DNA from: CBDDFV01 sp965227335
GTDB lineage: Bacteria > Planctomycetota > Phycisphaerae > Phycisphaerales > SM1A02
Assembly (NCBI GenBank): GCA_965227335.1
Contig: CBDDFV010000009.1
Coordinates: 372,001-436,000, forward strand
Length of the DNA stretch: 64,000 nucleotides
Reading direction: 5' to 3'
Below the pieces are notes generated by a model. The model made no database searches. It was given only the letters and a program-made list of their open reading frames with translations, and was not told where the DNA came from. The stretch's first letter is position 1. Each line of letters starts with the position of its first letter. The position numbers were made by a program, and so were the translations under genes. Below are positions 9,325 through 18,990 of the stretch, piece by piece.

Positions 9325-11648
9325 ACGAACCGGCCGCGTCCAACCCGACGGATCTTCGTCTCGGCGTGGTCGCCATCGGACGCAACGAAGGCGAACGCCT
9401 CCGTCGCTGTCTCGCGTCCATCCCCGAGGGCGTCCCCGTCGCCTACGTGGACTCCGGATCGACCGACGGCAGCGTCGGCGCGGCGTCGGACGCCGGGGCG
9501 GTCACGGTCGAACTCGATCTCTCGGTCCCCTTCACCGCCGCCCGCGCCCGCAACGCCGGGGCCGCGGCCCTTCTCCGCACGCACCCCGATCTCGAGGCCG
9601 TCCAGTTCATCGACGGCGACTGCGAACTCGTCGACGGCTGGCTCGACGCGGCCGCCGCCGAACTCGCCAGCGCCGATGACATCGCCGCCGTCTGCGGACG
9701 CCGACGCGAACGCCGACGCGACGAGACGATCTACAACACGTTGTGCGACCTCGAATGGGACGGCCCCGCCGGCGACGTCAGGTCGTGCGGCGGCGACGTG
9801 CTGATCCGACGCGCGGCGTTCGAGGCCGTCGACGGCTACGACGAGACGCTCATCGCCGGGGAAGAACCCGAAATGTGCGTGCGCATGCGGCGCGAGGGCT
9901 GGCGGATCCGCCGGATCAGTCTCGACATGACGCTGCACGATGCGGCGATGACGCGGTTCGGACAGTGGTGGAAACGCGCCGTCCGCGCCGGCTACGCCTA
10001 CATGGAGGGACGCGTCCGCCACGGCGGCCCGCCGGAGCGATTCCGCGTCCACGAGGTTCGGTCGGTGGTCGAATGGGCGGTGCTGCTGCCGGCCCTCGCC
10101 CTCGCCCTCGCATGGTCGACATGGGGATTCAGCCTCCTGCTCTTCGCCGGGTACGGCCTCCTGCTCCATCGCGTGCGGGCCGGACGGATCGCCTTCGGAG
10201 ACAACGACGCCGATGCGACGCTCTACGCCCGCTACTGCGTCCTCGCCAAGTTCGCCCATTTCGTCGGCTTCGCCCGCTACTGGATCAATCGACTCCGCGG
10301 CCGCCAGGGACGCATCATCGAGTACAAGGACGAGACGCCCGCCGCCACCGGGGCCGTGCTGTACGTCGGCGCCGTCCTCCCCGCCCGGTCGGAGACCTTC
10401 GTGTACCGCGAGTTCTTCGGCCTGCGGGAGCGCGGCGTACGCGTCACGCCCGCGACCCTGCGGCCGGCCGAACACGGTCTGGGCGACCCGCGTCTTGATG
10501 CGCTCGCGACGGAGGCGACGCCGATCTACGGCCCGGGCCTTCCCGCGCTGCTGCTCGACGCCGCGTCGTGGACCATTCGTCATCCCTGGCGCAGCGCGGG
10601 CGTGCTCGGACAGGCCGCGCTGGATGCGCTCACCGGCGATGATCTCGGCTCGATGACCGCGCGGGCGAAGACGCTCGTCCAGGCGACGGCCGCTCTCGCC
10701 CTGTCGCACCGGACACGGGGGGCGACCATCGCGCACGTTCATGCGCACATGGCGCACGCCCCGACGTCCGTCGCGATGTACGCGGCCCGGGCGCTCGGGG
10801 TCACGTTCAGCTTCACCGGGCACGCGGCGGATCTCTTCCGGGACCGGGCGTTGCTCGAGCCGAAACTGCGTCGGGCGGCGTTCGTGTCGTGCATCAGCGA
10901 GTGGCATCGGGCGTTCTACCAGAAGATTGTCGCTCGACCCGCGGCGGACTACCCGGTGATTCGGTGCGGCGTGGACGTGGACCGATTCACCGCCTCGTCG
11001 CGAGACCCTGACGGCGCCGTCCGTCTGCTGGCCGTGGGTCGCCTCGTGCCGAAGAAGGGGTTCGATCGCCTGATTGCGGCGCTGGCCGCGCTCGATGATC
11101 CCGGAGTGACGTGTGAGATCATCGGCGACGGTCCGGAGCGGGGTCGGCTGCAGGCGGTGATCGACGAAGCCGGTCTCGAAGGCGGCGTGCGACTGCTCGG
11201 CGCCCGCGACAACGAGTCCATTCGCCTGGCGATGCAGGCGTGCGATCTGTTCGTCCTGCCGTGCCAGGTCGCGTCGGACGGCGATCGGGACGGGATTCCC
11301 GTGGTGCTCATGGAGGCGATGGCCTGCGGCGCCCCGGTGATCAGCGGCGACCTGCCGACCATTCGTGAACTGGTGGAGGACGGCGTCAGCGGCCTGATGA
11401 TTCCGCCCGGCGACGTTGATGGACTCGCCGGGTCGATCCGGCGGCTTGCGTCCGATCATGATCTGCGGCGCACGCTCGCGGCGGGCGGCCGGGCTCGGGT
11501 GGAGGCGGAGTTCAGTCTCGACGTCAATGTCGGTCGACTGATCGAGGCGCTGCCGGACGCGGTGTGTCCCGCCGCCGATAAGCCGTCATCCGCCGCGCGA
11601 ACAGGCGGCACGCACCGCCCAGCCGGCGCGATCGGTTCCGCGGCCTGA
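9321..11648 (+). CDS. Dual glycosyltransferase: GT2 domain, membrane hairpin, GT4 domain
   Basis: This 775-aa protein starts at the ATG at 9321, which overlaps the upstream stop (ATGA). The longer frame from 9111 only runs over the previous gene. Residues 1-240 are a GT2 domain (AIGRNEGERLRRCLASI, YVDSGSTDGS, the metal-binding FIDGDCEL, and IAGEEPEMCVRMRREGW). Hydrophobic segments around residues 248-290 probably anchor it to the inner membrane. From about residue 340 there is a GT-B/GT4 enzyme: an acceptor-side AVLPARSETFVYREF, then the donor site GRLVPKKGFDRLIAAL and DGIPVVLMEAMACGAPVISG. Two linkages could therefore be made by one protein. Donors are unknown. Confidence 0.85.
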   Translation: MNEPAASNPTDLRLGVVAIGRNEGERLRRCLASIPEGVPVAYVDSGSTDGSVGAASDAGAVTVELDLSVPFTAARARNAGAAALLRTHPDLEAVQFIDGDCELVDGWLDAAAAELASADDIAAVCGRRRERRRDETIYNTLCDLEWDGPAGDVRSCGGDVLIRRAAFEAVDGYDETLIAGEEPEMCVRMRREGWRIRRISLDMTLHDAAMTRFGQWWKRAVRAGYAYMEGRVRHGGPPERFRVHEVRSVVEWAVLLPALALALAWSTWGFSLLLFAGYGLLLHRVRAGRIAFGDNDADATLYARYCVLAKFAHFVGFARYWINRLRGRQGRIIEYKDETPAATGAVLYVGAVLPARSETFVYREFFGLRERGVRVTPATLRPAEHGLGDPRLDALATEATPIYGPGLPALLLDAASWTIRHPWRSAGVLGQAALDALTGDDLGSMTARAKTLVQATAALALSHRTRGATIAHVHAHMAHAPTSVAMYAARALGVTFSFTGHAADLFRDRALLEPKLRRAAFVSCISEWHRAFYQKIVARPAADYPVIRCGVDVDRFTASSRDPDGAVRLLAVGRLVPKKGFDRLIAALAALDDPGVTCEIIGDGPERGRLQAVIDEAGLEGGVRLLGARDNESIRLAMQACDLFVLPCQVASDGDRDGIPVVLMEAMACGAPVISGDLPTIRELVEDGVSGLMIPPGDVDGLAGSIRRLASDHDLRRTLAAGGRARVEAEFSLDVNVGRLIEALPDAVCPAADKPSSAARTGGTHRPAGAIGSAA

Positions 11649-11725
11649 GCGGTCTGACGCCATCCTGAACTGGGTCGACGGATCGGCCGACCTCTCCTGC
11701 GGGAACCCGTGGCAGGAGGGGACGC

Positions 11726-12679
11726 ATGAGTCGCCGATATGTGTTGATCACGCCGTGTCGCAACGAGATGCAGTATCTCGCCGACACCATTCGGACGGTC
11801 GCGGGACAGAGCGAGCGTCCGCATCGCTGGATCATCGTCGACGACGGCTCGACGGACCGCACGCCGCTCATCCTGGCCGAAGCGGCGGAGAAGTACGACT
11901 TCATCGAGGTGATCACGCGGACCGACCGTGGCGATCGCTCCGTGGGTCCCGGCGTGATCGACGCGTTCTACGAAGGCTACGAGCGGGTCCGGGACGATGC
12001 GTTCGATTACATCTGCAAGCTTGACGCGGACCTCGAACTGCCGTCCGGCTACTTCGCCGAGTTGATGAATCGCATGGAGGCGAACCCGCGGATCGGGACG
12101 TGCAGCGGCAAGGCGTACTACCGCGACGAGAACGACGACCTCGTCAGCGAGGCGTGCAGCGATGAAGTGTCGGTCGGCGCGTCGAAGTTCTTTCGACGCG
12201 TGTGCTTCGAGGACATCGGGGGATTCGTCCGTGAGGTCATGTGGGACGGCATCGACTGCCATCGGTGCCGACAGCGGGGGTGGATCGCCGTCAGCTGGGA
12301 TCTCACCGCCCTGCGGTTCATCCATCTGCGCCCGATGGGCTCCAGCCACAAGGGCGTCATCCGCGGACGCATGCGACACGGCTACGGCCAGTGGTTCATG
12401 GGCACGGGGCCGGCGTACATGGCGGCGAGCGCGGCGTACCGCATGACACGCCCGCCCCGCATCATCGGCGGTCTCGCCATGTTCGCCGGCTATCTGCTCA
12501 GCGCGATCACCCGCCGACCACGTTACGACGATCTCGAATTCCGTCAGTTCATGCGCGCGTATCAACGCGATTGCCTGCGGCTCGGCAAGACGGAAGCCAC
12601 GCGTCGCCTCAACGAAATACAGGCGGATGTCTGGCGTGAACGCTTCGAGGCGCCGGCGCCCGCGGCGGCGGCGGCCTGA
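11726..12679 (+). CDS. GT2 family glycosyltransferase
   Basis: This 317-aa GT-A fold transferase starts at an ATG preceded by GGAGGGG. The donor-binding core is complete: LITPCRNEMQYLADTI, IIVDDGSTDRTP, and KLDADLELPSGYF with the DAD metal site. ICKLDADLELP is followed by a Cys-bearing acceptor region around DGIDCHRCRQRGW. The C-terminal 60 residues carry one weak hydrophobic segment (IIGGLAMFAGYLLSAI) that may hold it at the membrane. Its stop overlaps the next start (TGATG). It belongs to the exopolysaccharide cluster and probably extends the repeat unit. Confidence 0.85.
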   Translation: MSRRYVLITPCRNEMQYLADTIRTVAGQSERPHRWIIVDDGSTDRTPLILAEAAEKYDFIEVITRTDRGDRSVGPGVIDAFYEGYERVRDDAFDYICKLDADLELPSGYFAELMNRMEANPRIGTCSGKAYYRDENDDLVSEACSDEVSVGASKFFRRVCFEDIGGFVREVMWDGIDCHRCRQRGWIAVSWDLTALRFIHLRPMGSSHKGVIRGRMRHGYGQWFMGTGPAYMAASAAYRMTRPPRIIGGLAMFAGYLLSAITRRPRYDDLEFRQFMRAYQRDCLRLGKTEATRRLNEIQADVWRERFEAPAPAAAAA

Positions 12680-13482
12680 TGTCCGCCGTCCCGCATCCAT
12701 CATCCGAGCCGGCGCCGCCCGCCGATCCGCCGGTCATCCGATTGCGCGGCGCGCGGTTTCATGCGGTGACCGAGACGGACGCCGTCGCCCACGTGACGGC
12801 CGCCCTCGCGGCGGGCCGGGGCGGCTGGATGATCACCGCCAACCTGGATCACCTCCGCCGGGCGGAAACCGACGCCGAGTACCAGCGAATGATGAACGAG
12901 GCGGATCTGGTCGTCGCCGACGGCATGCCCCTCGTATGGGCGGCCCGTCTCCAGGGCGACGTCCTGCCGGAACGGGTGGCCGGATCGGACCTTGTCTGGA
13001 GCCTCACCGAAGCCGCCGCGCACGAGGGCCGATCGGTCTATCTGCTGGGCGGCGTCGAGGGCGCGGCGGCGGCGGCGGCGGACGTGTTTCGCACGCGGTG
13101 GCCGTCGTTGCGGATCGCGGGGATCGACTGTCCGCCGTTCGGATTCGAATCGGACGACGCATACGTCGACGCGATGCGGGCCCGGATCGCCGAGGCGGCG
13201 CCGGACGTCCTGTACGTCGCGCTCGGATCGCCGAAGCAGGAGCGGGTGATCGAAGGGCTGCGTGACGTGTTGCCCCGAACCTGGATGATCGGCGTCGGCG
13301 TGAGCTTCAGCTTCGTGGCGGGCGATGTGCGTCGGGCCCCCGCGTGGATGCAGCGGACGGGCCTGGAGTGGGTGCACCGTCTGACCCAGGAGCCGGGTCG
13401 TCTGGCGCGCCGATATCTCGTGGACGGGCTGCCCTACGCCGCGCGGCTGTTCGTGAGCAGCGCGTTTCGGCGGGCGGGCTGA
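12679..13482 (+). CDS. WecG/TagA/CpsF family glycosyltransferase (GT26)
   Basis: The 267-aa protein has the full GT26 pattern: ITANLDHLRRAETD, VVADGMPLVWAARL with the invariant catalytic-region Asp, PERVAGSDLVWSL, LYVALGSPKQERVI, and the C-terminal RRAPAWMQRTGLEWVHRL followed by EPGRLARRYL. Relatives such as WecG, TagA and GumM transfer ManNAcA, ManNAc or GlcA onto undecaprenyl-linked sugars at the inner membrane. Here it ends the plus-strand cluster. Translation is coupled to the previous gene (ATG inside TGATG). It converges with the minus-strand gene at 13486, leaving only 3 bp and no room for a terminator. Confidence 0.9.
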   Translation: MSAVPHPSSEPAPPADPPVIRLRGARFHAVTETDAVAHVTAALAAGRGGWMITANLDHLRRAETDAEYQRMMNEADLVVADGMPLVWAARLQGDVLPERVAGSDLVWSLTEAAAHEGRSVYLLGGVEGAAAAAADVFRTRWPSLRIAGIDCPPFGFESDDAYVDAMRARIAEAAPDVLYVALGSPKQERVIEGLRDVLPRTWMIGVGVSFSFVAGDVRRAPAWMQRTGLEWVHRLTQEPGRLARRYLVDGLPYAARLFVSSAFRRAG

Positions 13483-13485
13483 CGT

Positions 13486-14883
13486 TCAGGAGGTCGGTGT
13501 TTCCTGGTCCACATCAGCGCGCTCGGTCGAGATGACTGGCGGGTCCTTGGCCCGCCGGCCGCACGGGGCGGGCTTGAGGTGATCGACAAGCCATTCGATG
13601 CTCGCGCTCATCATGAGTTCGCGGCTGATCGGGTCGCTGAACAGCCGGCTGGAGTCCGGAATGACGAGCAGCTCGTGCTGGGTCTGCAGGGCGTGATCGA
13701 TCTTCTCGACGCCGTCGCGCAGGATGGTGTCGTTTTCGGCGTGAATGAGCAGGGTGGGGGCGGCGACGCGTCGGGCGACGGTGAACTGGTCGCCGCAGAT
13801 CGGGCCGCGGATGACAAGGGCCCGGAGTTCCCGATGCTCCGCCGCGAACCGGAGGGCGATCAATCCGCCGCCGCCCGACCCGTTGACGGCGATCCGGGTC
13901 GCATCGATTTCGGCGAGCTGGGCCAGATGGTCGTGAACGGCGGTGAGGTCCTGCACCATGCGATGTTCGTCGGCGTCATCCAGCGTCCCCCAGGACCGGC
14001 CGTGGCCGGTGAAGTCGAGGCGTACGCCGATGACGCCCCGCTTCGCGAGACGCCGACTGACGGGGACCGAGCGCGGGCTGTGGCTGTCGGACTCGAAGCC
14101 GTGGGCGAAGATGACGGCGGGGTAGGGTCCGCCGTGCCGGCACGCATCGGGCGGAAGGTCGAGTTCGCAATGAAGGAAACGGTCGCCTTCGAGCGGGATC
14201 CGGATGACCACGGTCCGGACGCCCGGCGCGGCGCCGCGCCGGGCGGCGGCCTGCGAGAGGATGGCGTCGACGAGTTCATCGCGGACCGGATCGCGATCGC
14301 CGTAGAAGTGGGCCACGCCCTTGAATCGGCTGGGCGTATGGGGAATGACGACAAGGTCGGCCGCCTCGTGCAGCTGCCAGGTCACGCCGCCGGCGCCGGC
14401 CGGCGCGGCGGCGATGATGCGTTGCGCGCCGCGATCGCGCACGGACGAGATGGCCCCGAGCATGGTCGCGCCCGTCGCGACGCCGTCGTCGACGATGAGC
14501 ACGGTCCGATCGCGCACATCCATTTCGGACAGCGTGCGTCGGTAGCGGGCGCGTCGGTGCTGAATGTCGGCGAAGGCGTGCCGGGCGGCGGGAATGAGCG
14601 ACTGGACCGTATGTCGCCGCTGATGTTTGGCGTGCACCGTGGCGATCCGCCCGTGTTCGTCGACCGCGCCCACGATCTCGTCCGATTGGCCCGAGGCACG
14701 CAGCCGCGAGATCAGAAGAATGTCAAGCGGCGCCTCCAGCGCGCCGGCGACATGCGAGGCGATGGGAACCCCGCCGTTGGGGATGCCGAGGACCAGCAGC
14801 GGCGCGGCGTCGTTCTCCCGCAGGAAGAGGAGCGCGTCGGCGAGTTCCCGGGCGGCTTCGAGGCGGTTGGCGAACAACGGCAT
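13486..14883 (-). CDS. Phosphoribosyltransferase fused to an alpha/beta hydrolase
   Basis: The start is taken as the ATG ending at 14883, with AGGAGG 7 nt upstream. A start at 14901 would place that ribosome site inside the gene. The product is 465 aa. Residues 1 to about 205 are a type I phosphoribosyltransferase with the PRPP loop VDDGVATGAT (131-140) and GIPNGGVPIA near the start. From about residue 215 there is a dienelactone-hydrolase-like alpha/beta hydrolase: FAHGFESDSHS (oxyanion region), GVRLDFTGHG, a nucleophile elbow NGSGGGG, and LLIHAENDTIL with the acid residue. The usual histidine before the last helix reads SSRLFSDP, so the triad looks incomplete. Similar fusions occur in other bacteria, but the substrate is unknown. 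Confidence 0.83.
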   Translation of the reverse strand: MPLFANRLEAARELADALLFLRENDAAPLLVLGIPNGGVPIASHVAGALEAPLDILLISRLRASGQSDEIVGAVDEHGRIATVHAKHQRRHTVQSLIPAARHAFADIQHRRARYRRTLSEMDVRDRTVLIVDDGVATGATMLGAISSVRDRGAQRIIAAAPAGAGGVTWQLHEAADLVVIPHTPSRFKGVAHFYGDRDPVRDELVDAILSQAAARRGAAPGVRTVVIRIPLEGDRFLHCELDLPPDACRHGGPYPAVIFAHGFESDSHSPRSVPVSRRLAKRGVIGVRLDFTGHGRSWGTLDDADEHRMVQDLTAVHDHLAQLAEIDATRIAVNGSGGGGLIALRFAAEHRELRALVIRGPICGDQFTVARRVAAPTLLIHAENDTILRDGVEKIDHALQTQHELLVIPDSSRLFSDPISRELMMSASIEWLVDHLKPAPCGRRAKDPPVISTERADVDQETPTS

Positions 14884-15085
14884 GCGCACACCTCCTCGCA
14901 CGCATGCTCATCACAACGTCGACATGACGAACAAGTCGCGCGATCACTTCCGTCTCCCCTGCCGCGCGGGAACAGATGTCCCGTCCGATGAAGTGTTGCA
15001 CATGAACGATCGGCGTCAAAGGAGAATCCGGTCGATCAGCCGGGATCGTGCCTGCGAGGGGCGTGCAACGGGGTTCAGGACACGA
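14884..15085. other. Short intergenic region, no gene
   Basis: Two hundred bases lie between the uvrA stop and the start of the phosphoribosyltransferase-hydrolase gene, both on the minus strand. Apart from the AGGAGG ribosome site of the latter I see nothing certain. No T-tract terminator follows uvrA. Confidence 0.4.
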
Positions 15086-18019
15086 TCACGCGTTGACGGT
15101 CGTCCGTCGATCCGGCGTCGGCGCGGCGTCGTCAAGATGAAGCAGGGGGCGGAGATACCGACCCGTGAAGCTGTCCGGATGCTCCGCCACGTCCTCCGGC
15201 GCGCCGGTGGCGATCACCTGTCCGCCGCGATCGCCGCCCTCGGGGCCAAGGTCGATGATCCAGTCCGCACACTTGATCACGTCGAGGTTGTGTTCGATCA
15301 CGACCAGCGTGTTGCCGCGATCGGCGAGACGCTGCAGCACGTTGAGCAGCTTCTCCGTATCGCTGAAGTGCAGTCCGGTCGTCGGTTCGTCGAGAACGTA
15401 GAGCGTCGCCCCGGTCGAGGTCGCGCCAAGTTCGCTCGCGAGCTTGATCCGCTGCGCCTCGCCGCCGGACAGCGTCGTCGACGCCTGTCCGAGCTGCAGG
15501 TAGCCGAGACCGACGTCGCGCAGGCACTGCACCATCCGCAGGATCTTCGGATGGGCGTCAAAGAAGTCGACCGCTTCCTCGACCGTCATGTCGAGCATGT
15601 CGGCGATCGTCTTGTGGCGGAACGTGATCTCGAGCGTCTCGCGGTTGTAGCGGGCGCCCCGGCACGTCTCGCACTCGACGAAGACGTCGGGCAGGAAGTG
15701 CATCTCGATCTTGCGCACGCCCTGACCCTGGCACGCCTCGCAACGGCCGCCCTTCACGTTGAAACTGAAGCGACCCGGCGCATAGCCGCGGATCTTCGCC
15801 TCCTTCGTCTGCGTGAAGAGCTTGCGGATCTCGTCGAAGACGCCCGTGTAGGTCGCCGGGTTGGAGCGCGGCGTTCGCCCGATCGGCGACTGGTCGACCT
15901 GGACGATGCGGTCGATCACGCCGAGGCCGTTCACCCGCGTATGCGCGCCGGGCGTCACCCGGGCGTTGTTCAGCTTCTTCCGCACGGCCTTGAGCAGGAT
16001 CTCGTTGACGAGCGTCGACTTCCCGGAGCCTGACACGCCCGTGACGCAGACGACGCCGCCGGTCGGGAACGCCACGTCGATGCTCTTCAGATTGTTCTCG
16101 CGGGCGCCCTTGACGACGAGTTTCGGCATCTCGTCGACGACGCGCCGTTCCTCCGGCACGTGAATCTCACGCGCGCCGGACAGGAACTGCCCGGTGACGG
16201 AGTTCTCGACGCGGCAGACCTCCTCCAGCGTGCCGGCCGCGTTCACGCGTCCGCCGTGCCGTCCGGGGCCGGGGCCGATGTCGAGGATGTGATCGGCGGC
16301 CCGGATCATGTCCTCATCGTGTTCGACGACGATGACGGTGTTGCCGATGTCGGCGAGATGACGGAGCGTGTCGATCAGCCGCGCGTTGTCGCGCTGGTGC
16401 AGACCGATCGTCGGCTCGTCGAGCACATAGCAGACGCCGACGAGTCCGGAACCGACCTGGGTCGCGAGCCGGATCCGCTGCGCCTCGCCGCCGGACAGCG
16501 TGGAGCTGGTGCGATCGAGGGTCAGGTAGGTGAGGCCGACGGAGGCGAGGAAGCCGAGGCGGGAGCGGATCTCGCGCAGAATCGGCGCCGCGATCTCCGA
16601 CGCCTCCTTGCCCAGCTCCAGTGTTTCGAAGAAGCCGATCGCGCGCTCGATCGTCATCGACGTGACGTCGGCGATCGACATCTTCAGCGAACCGCTCTTC
16701 AGGAAGACGTGGAGGGACGGCTCGCTGAGCCGGCGGCCGCCGCACTCCGGGCAGGGGGACGAGCTCATGTAGCCGCGCAGACGTTCGCGGACGAAGTCGC
16801 TCTCGGAGTTCTCGTACCGTCGCCGGAGGTTGGGGATCACGCCTTCGAAACTGAAGCCGAGGGCGTCCTCGTCGGCGTCGGTCGTGCCGTGCAGCACGAT
16901 CCGCTTCTGCTTCGAGGAAAGCGTGTTGAACGGCGTGTCGACGTCGAGGTCGAGATCGCGGCAGAGGCGACGCGTGAGTCGCCCGTAGTAGATGTTCATC
17001 CGTTTGCCGTTCTTCCGCCACGGCTCGAGGACGCCTTCCTTGAAGCTCATCTCGGGATGCGGCGTCACCAGCGATTCATCGAACTCCGCCACCGTGCCGA
17101 GGCCGTCGCACGACGGGCACGCCCCGTACGGCGAGTTGAACGAAAACAGACGCGGCTCCAGTTCCGGCAGGCTGCACTCCGGGTGTTCGGGGCATGCGAA
17201 GCGTTCGCTGAACCGGCGTTCGATCCATTCGCCGTCCTCCTCGATCAACGCGGTGAGCGAACCGTCCGCCAGTCGGAGCGCGTTCTCGACGGAGTCCGCG
17301 AGTCGGCTGCGTCCGTCCGGACGAATCACCAGACGATCAATCACCGCGTCGATGTCGTGCTGCTCGTACCGCCCGAGATTCAGCGGGTTGTCGCCTTCCT
17401 CCTTGAGCGCGTCGCGAAGATCGATGATCTCTCCGTTCACCCGCGCGCGAACGTAGCCCTGTTTGCGCAGCCCCTCGAACACCTCCCGGTGATGGCCCTT
17501 CTTCCCCCGGATGACCGGCGCGCAGACCATCAGCTTCGTCTCTTCCGGCAGGTCAAGCAGGGTGTCGACGATCTGCGTCGAAGAGGACGCGTCGATCGGC
17601 AGACCGCAGAACTTCGGCTTCGCGGCGGACCCGCCCGTCCGTTTCCAGCAGTGCGGCGTCCCGCACCGGGCGAACAGCAGACGCAGGTAGTCGTAGATCT
17701 CGGTCGTGGTCGCGACGGTCGACCGCGGATTATGTCCGCCGGAGCGTTGCTCGATCGCAATGGTGGGGGGGAGGCCTTCGATCGACTCGATGTCCGGCTT
17801 CTGCATCTGGTCGAGGAACTGGCGGGCGTACGCGGAGAGGGACTCCATGTACTTCCGCTGGCCTTCCGCGAAGATCGTGTCGAACGCGAGCGACGACTTG
17901 CCGGAGCCGGAGACGCCGGTGATGACGACCAGCTGATCGCGGGGAATGTCGACGTCGACGGCGCGGAGGTTGTGCTCGCGGGCGCCGCGCACGCGAATGA
18001 ACTTGCCGGGATCGGGCAC
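15086..18019 (-). CDS. uvrA: Excinuclease ABC subunit A
   Basis: This is a full-length UvrA (977 aa), the DNA-damage-sensing ATPase of nucleotide excision repair that loads UvrB. It starts at a GTG with AGGAG 11 nt upstream. Two ABC modules are complete: Walker A GVSGSGKSSLAFD near residue 35 and GVSGSGKSTLVNE near 650, with LSGGEAQRIRLA and LSGGEAQRIKLA signatures. The first zinc module reads CPEHPEC before SLPELEPRLFSFNSPYGACPSC, so its first pair is C-x5-C rather than the C-x2-C of E. coli. The second module (CEACQGQG...CETCRGARYN) is normal. The UvrB-binding and insertion regions are present. It stands alone; uvrB is not in the window. Confidence 0.97.
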   Translation of the reverse strand: MPDPGKFIRVRGAREHNLRAVDVDIPRDQLVVITGVSGSGKSSLAFDTIFAEGQRKYMESLSAYARQFLDQMQKPDIESIEGLPPTIAIEQRSGGHNPRSTVATTTEIYDYLRLLFARCGTPHCWKRTGGSAAKPKFCGLPIDASSSTQIVDTLLDLPEETKLMVCAPVIRGKKGHHREVFEGLRKQGYVRARVNGEIIDLRDALKEEGDNPLNLGRYEQHDIDAVIDRLVIRPDGRSRLADSVENALRLADGSLTALIEEDGEWIERRFSERFACPEHPECSLPELEPRLFSFNSPYGACPSCDGLGTVAEFDESLVTPHPEMSFKEGVLEPWRKNGKRMNIYYGRLTRRLCRDLDLDVDTPFNTLSSKQKRIVLHGTTDADEDALGFSFEGVIPNLRRRYENSESDFVRERLRGYMSSSPCPECGGRRLSEPSLHVFLKSGSLKMSIADVTSMTIERAIGFFETLELGKEASEIAAPILREIRSRLGFLASVGLTYLTLDRTSSTLSGGEAQRIRLATQVGSGLVGVCYVLDEPTIGLHQRDNARLIDTLRHLADIGNTVIVVEHDEDMIRAADHILDIGPGPGRHGGRVNAAGTLEEVCRVENSVTGQFLSGAREIHVPEERRVVDEMPKLVVKGARENNLKSIDVAFPTGGVVCVTGVSGSGKSTLVNEILLKAVRKKLNNARVTPGAHTRVNGLGVIDRIVQVDQSPIGRTPRSNPATYTGVFDEIRKLFTQTKEAKIRGYAPGRFSFNVKGGRCEACQGQGVRKIEMHFLPDVFVECETCRGARYNRETLEITFRHKTIADMLDMTVEEAVDFFDAHPKILRMVQCLRDVGLGYLQLGQASTTLSGGEAQRIKLASELGATSTGATLYVLDEPTTGLHFSDTEKLLNVLQRLADRGNTLVVIEHNLDVIKCADWIIDLGPEGGDRGGQVIATGAPEDVAEHPDSFTGRYLRPLLHLDDAAPTPDRRTTVNA

Positions 18020-18176
18020 GGGGGGACTGCTCCTGACGGCCTCAGGATCGGGGGACGGCCGGAGTTGGCCGGAAGACGAGCGATGATAGGGGAGCGGCGG
18101 GGGCCAGGCGAGGCGTCGGGGGCAGTCCGTCGAACGATGTCAGGTACGATGTCAAGTGAATGGAAGTGAGGTGGCT

Positions 18177-18512
18177 ATGGCGTTCACAGTCCTGGCGTTC
18201 ATCGGCGGCCTGGCCATCCTGATTGGGTGTTTTCGCCGGCCCGGCTTGGCGGCGGTGCTCCTGCTTCTGTGTGCCGTCGCCTCGATCCTCTATCCCTGGC
18301 AGGTGCATGACGACGGTCGCGTGACCTCTTTTGCGAGCGAGCTCATGGACAGCTTCGACATGAACTACACACAGGCGCAGGCATGGGACCTCTCTCGCCC
18401 GGGTCCGCGTTTCTTCGTTCCATGGTTTACGCTGCTGGCGTTGCTCGCTCTCGTGATTCGTTCGCGACGAAGGCGGAGTGGAGGGGCTCGCGGCCCCCGG
18501 CACTCGGAGTAA
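18177..18512 (+). CDS. Small membrane protein of unknown function
   Basis: This 111-aa protein starts at the ATG at 18177, preceded by GTGAGG. A GTG at 18156 is the alternative. Two N-terminal helices (FTVLAFIGGLAILIGCF, GLAAVLLLLCAVASILY) and one C-terminal helix (FFVPWFTLLALLALVI) flank a polar loop of about 45 residues. The end is Arg-rich. I do not recognise a family. It is followed 46 bp later by another small membrane protein on the same strand. Confidence 0.55.
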   Translation: MAFTVLAFIGGLAILIGCFRRPGLAAVLLLLCAVASILYPWQVHDDGRVTSFASELMDSFDMNYTQAQAWDLSRPGPRFFVPWFTLLALLALVIRSRRRRSGGARGPRHSE

Positions 18513-18558
18513 GCCGAGCGATGCGGAGTTCCTCGATGGCCAGCCCAGGGTCAAAGCA

Positions 18559-18990
18559 ATGTCGCTGAAGGCTGTCGCAGGCGGATTCGCCCGATCGCTC
18601 GCGTTGTTCGACGCCGGGCTCATCGTCGGCGTGTCCTTCATTGCGACGCCCGTGAAGTTCATGGTCGATGAGTTGACCACGCCGGAGCTCCTGCTCGTCG
18701 GTCGCGTGACGTTCGGCGTGTTCGGCTGGGTGGAGTTGGCGCTGGCGGTGCTGCTCGTCGCCGCCACGCTGCTGGCGCGTCGCCCGCGACGCTCCATCGT
18801 CATCGCCATGGGCGTGCTGCTGACGGTCGTCGGTCAGATCCTCGTTCTGCAGCCGATCCTCGCCGACCGCGTGACCGCGCTCTACGCCGGACAGGAACCG
18901 CCGCCATCGCCCTGGCACACGATGTACGCCGGACTGGAGGCGGCGAAGGTCGTCGCGCTCGTGGTGATGAGTCAGCTGCGCCCGCGGTAG
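18559..18990 (+). CDS. DUF4149-like small membrane protein
   Basis: The product is 143 aa if it starts at MSLKAVAGG (ATG 18559, with AGGG about 9 nt before); a longer frame from 18478 seems less likely. Four hydrophobic helices are visible (DAGLIVGVSFIATPVKFM, FGVFGWVELALAVLLVAATL, IVIAMGVLLTVVGQILVL, and AAKVVALVVMSQL). The HTMYAGLEAAKV line before the last helix resembles DUF4149/TMEM205-like proteins, in which His and Glu occur in that loop. The function is unknown. Its TAG stop (18988-18990) lies inside the first copy of the 75-bp repeat array, so the array abuts this gene directly. Confidence 0.6.
   Translation: MSLKAVAGGFARSLALFDAGLIVGVSFIATPVKFMVDELTTPELLLVGRVTFGVFGWVELALAVLLVAATLLARRPRRSIVIAMGVLLTVVGQILVLQPILADRVTALYAGQEPPPSPWHTMYAGLEAAKVVALVVMSQLRPR

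Noticed and set aside
16160..18169. 669-codon plus-strand frame opposite uvrA
   Set aside because: Antisense shadow of uvrA, whose motifs are complete.
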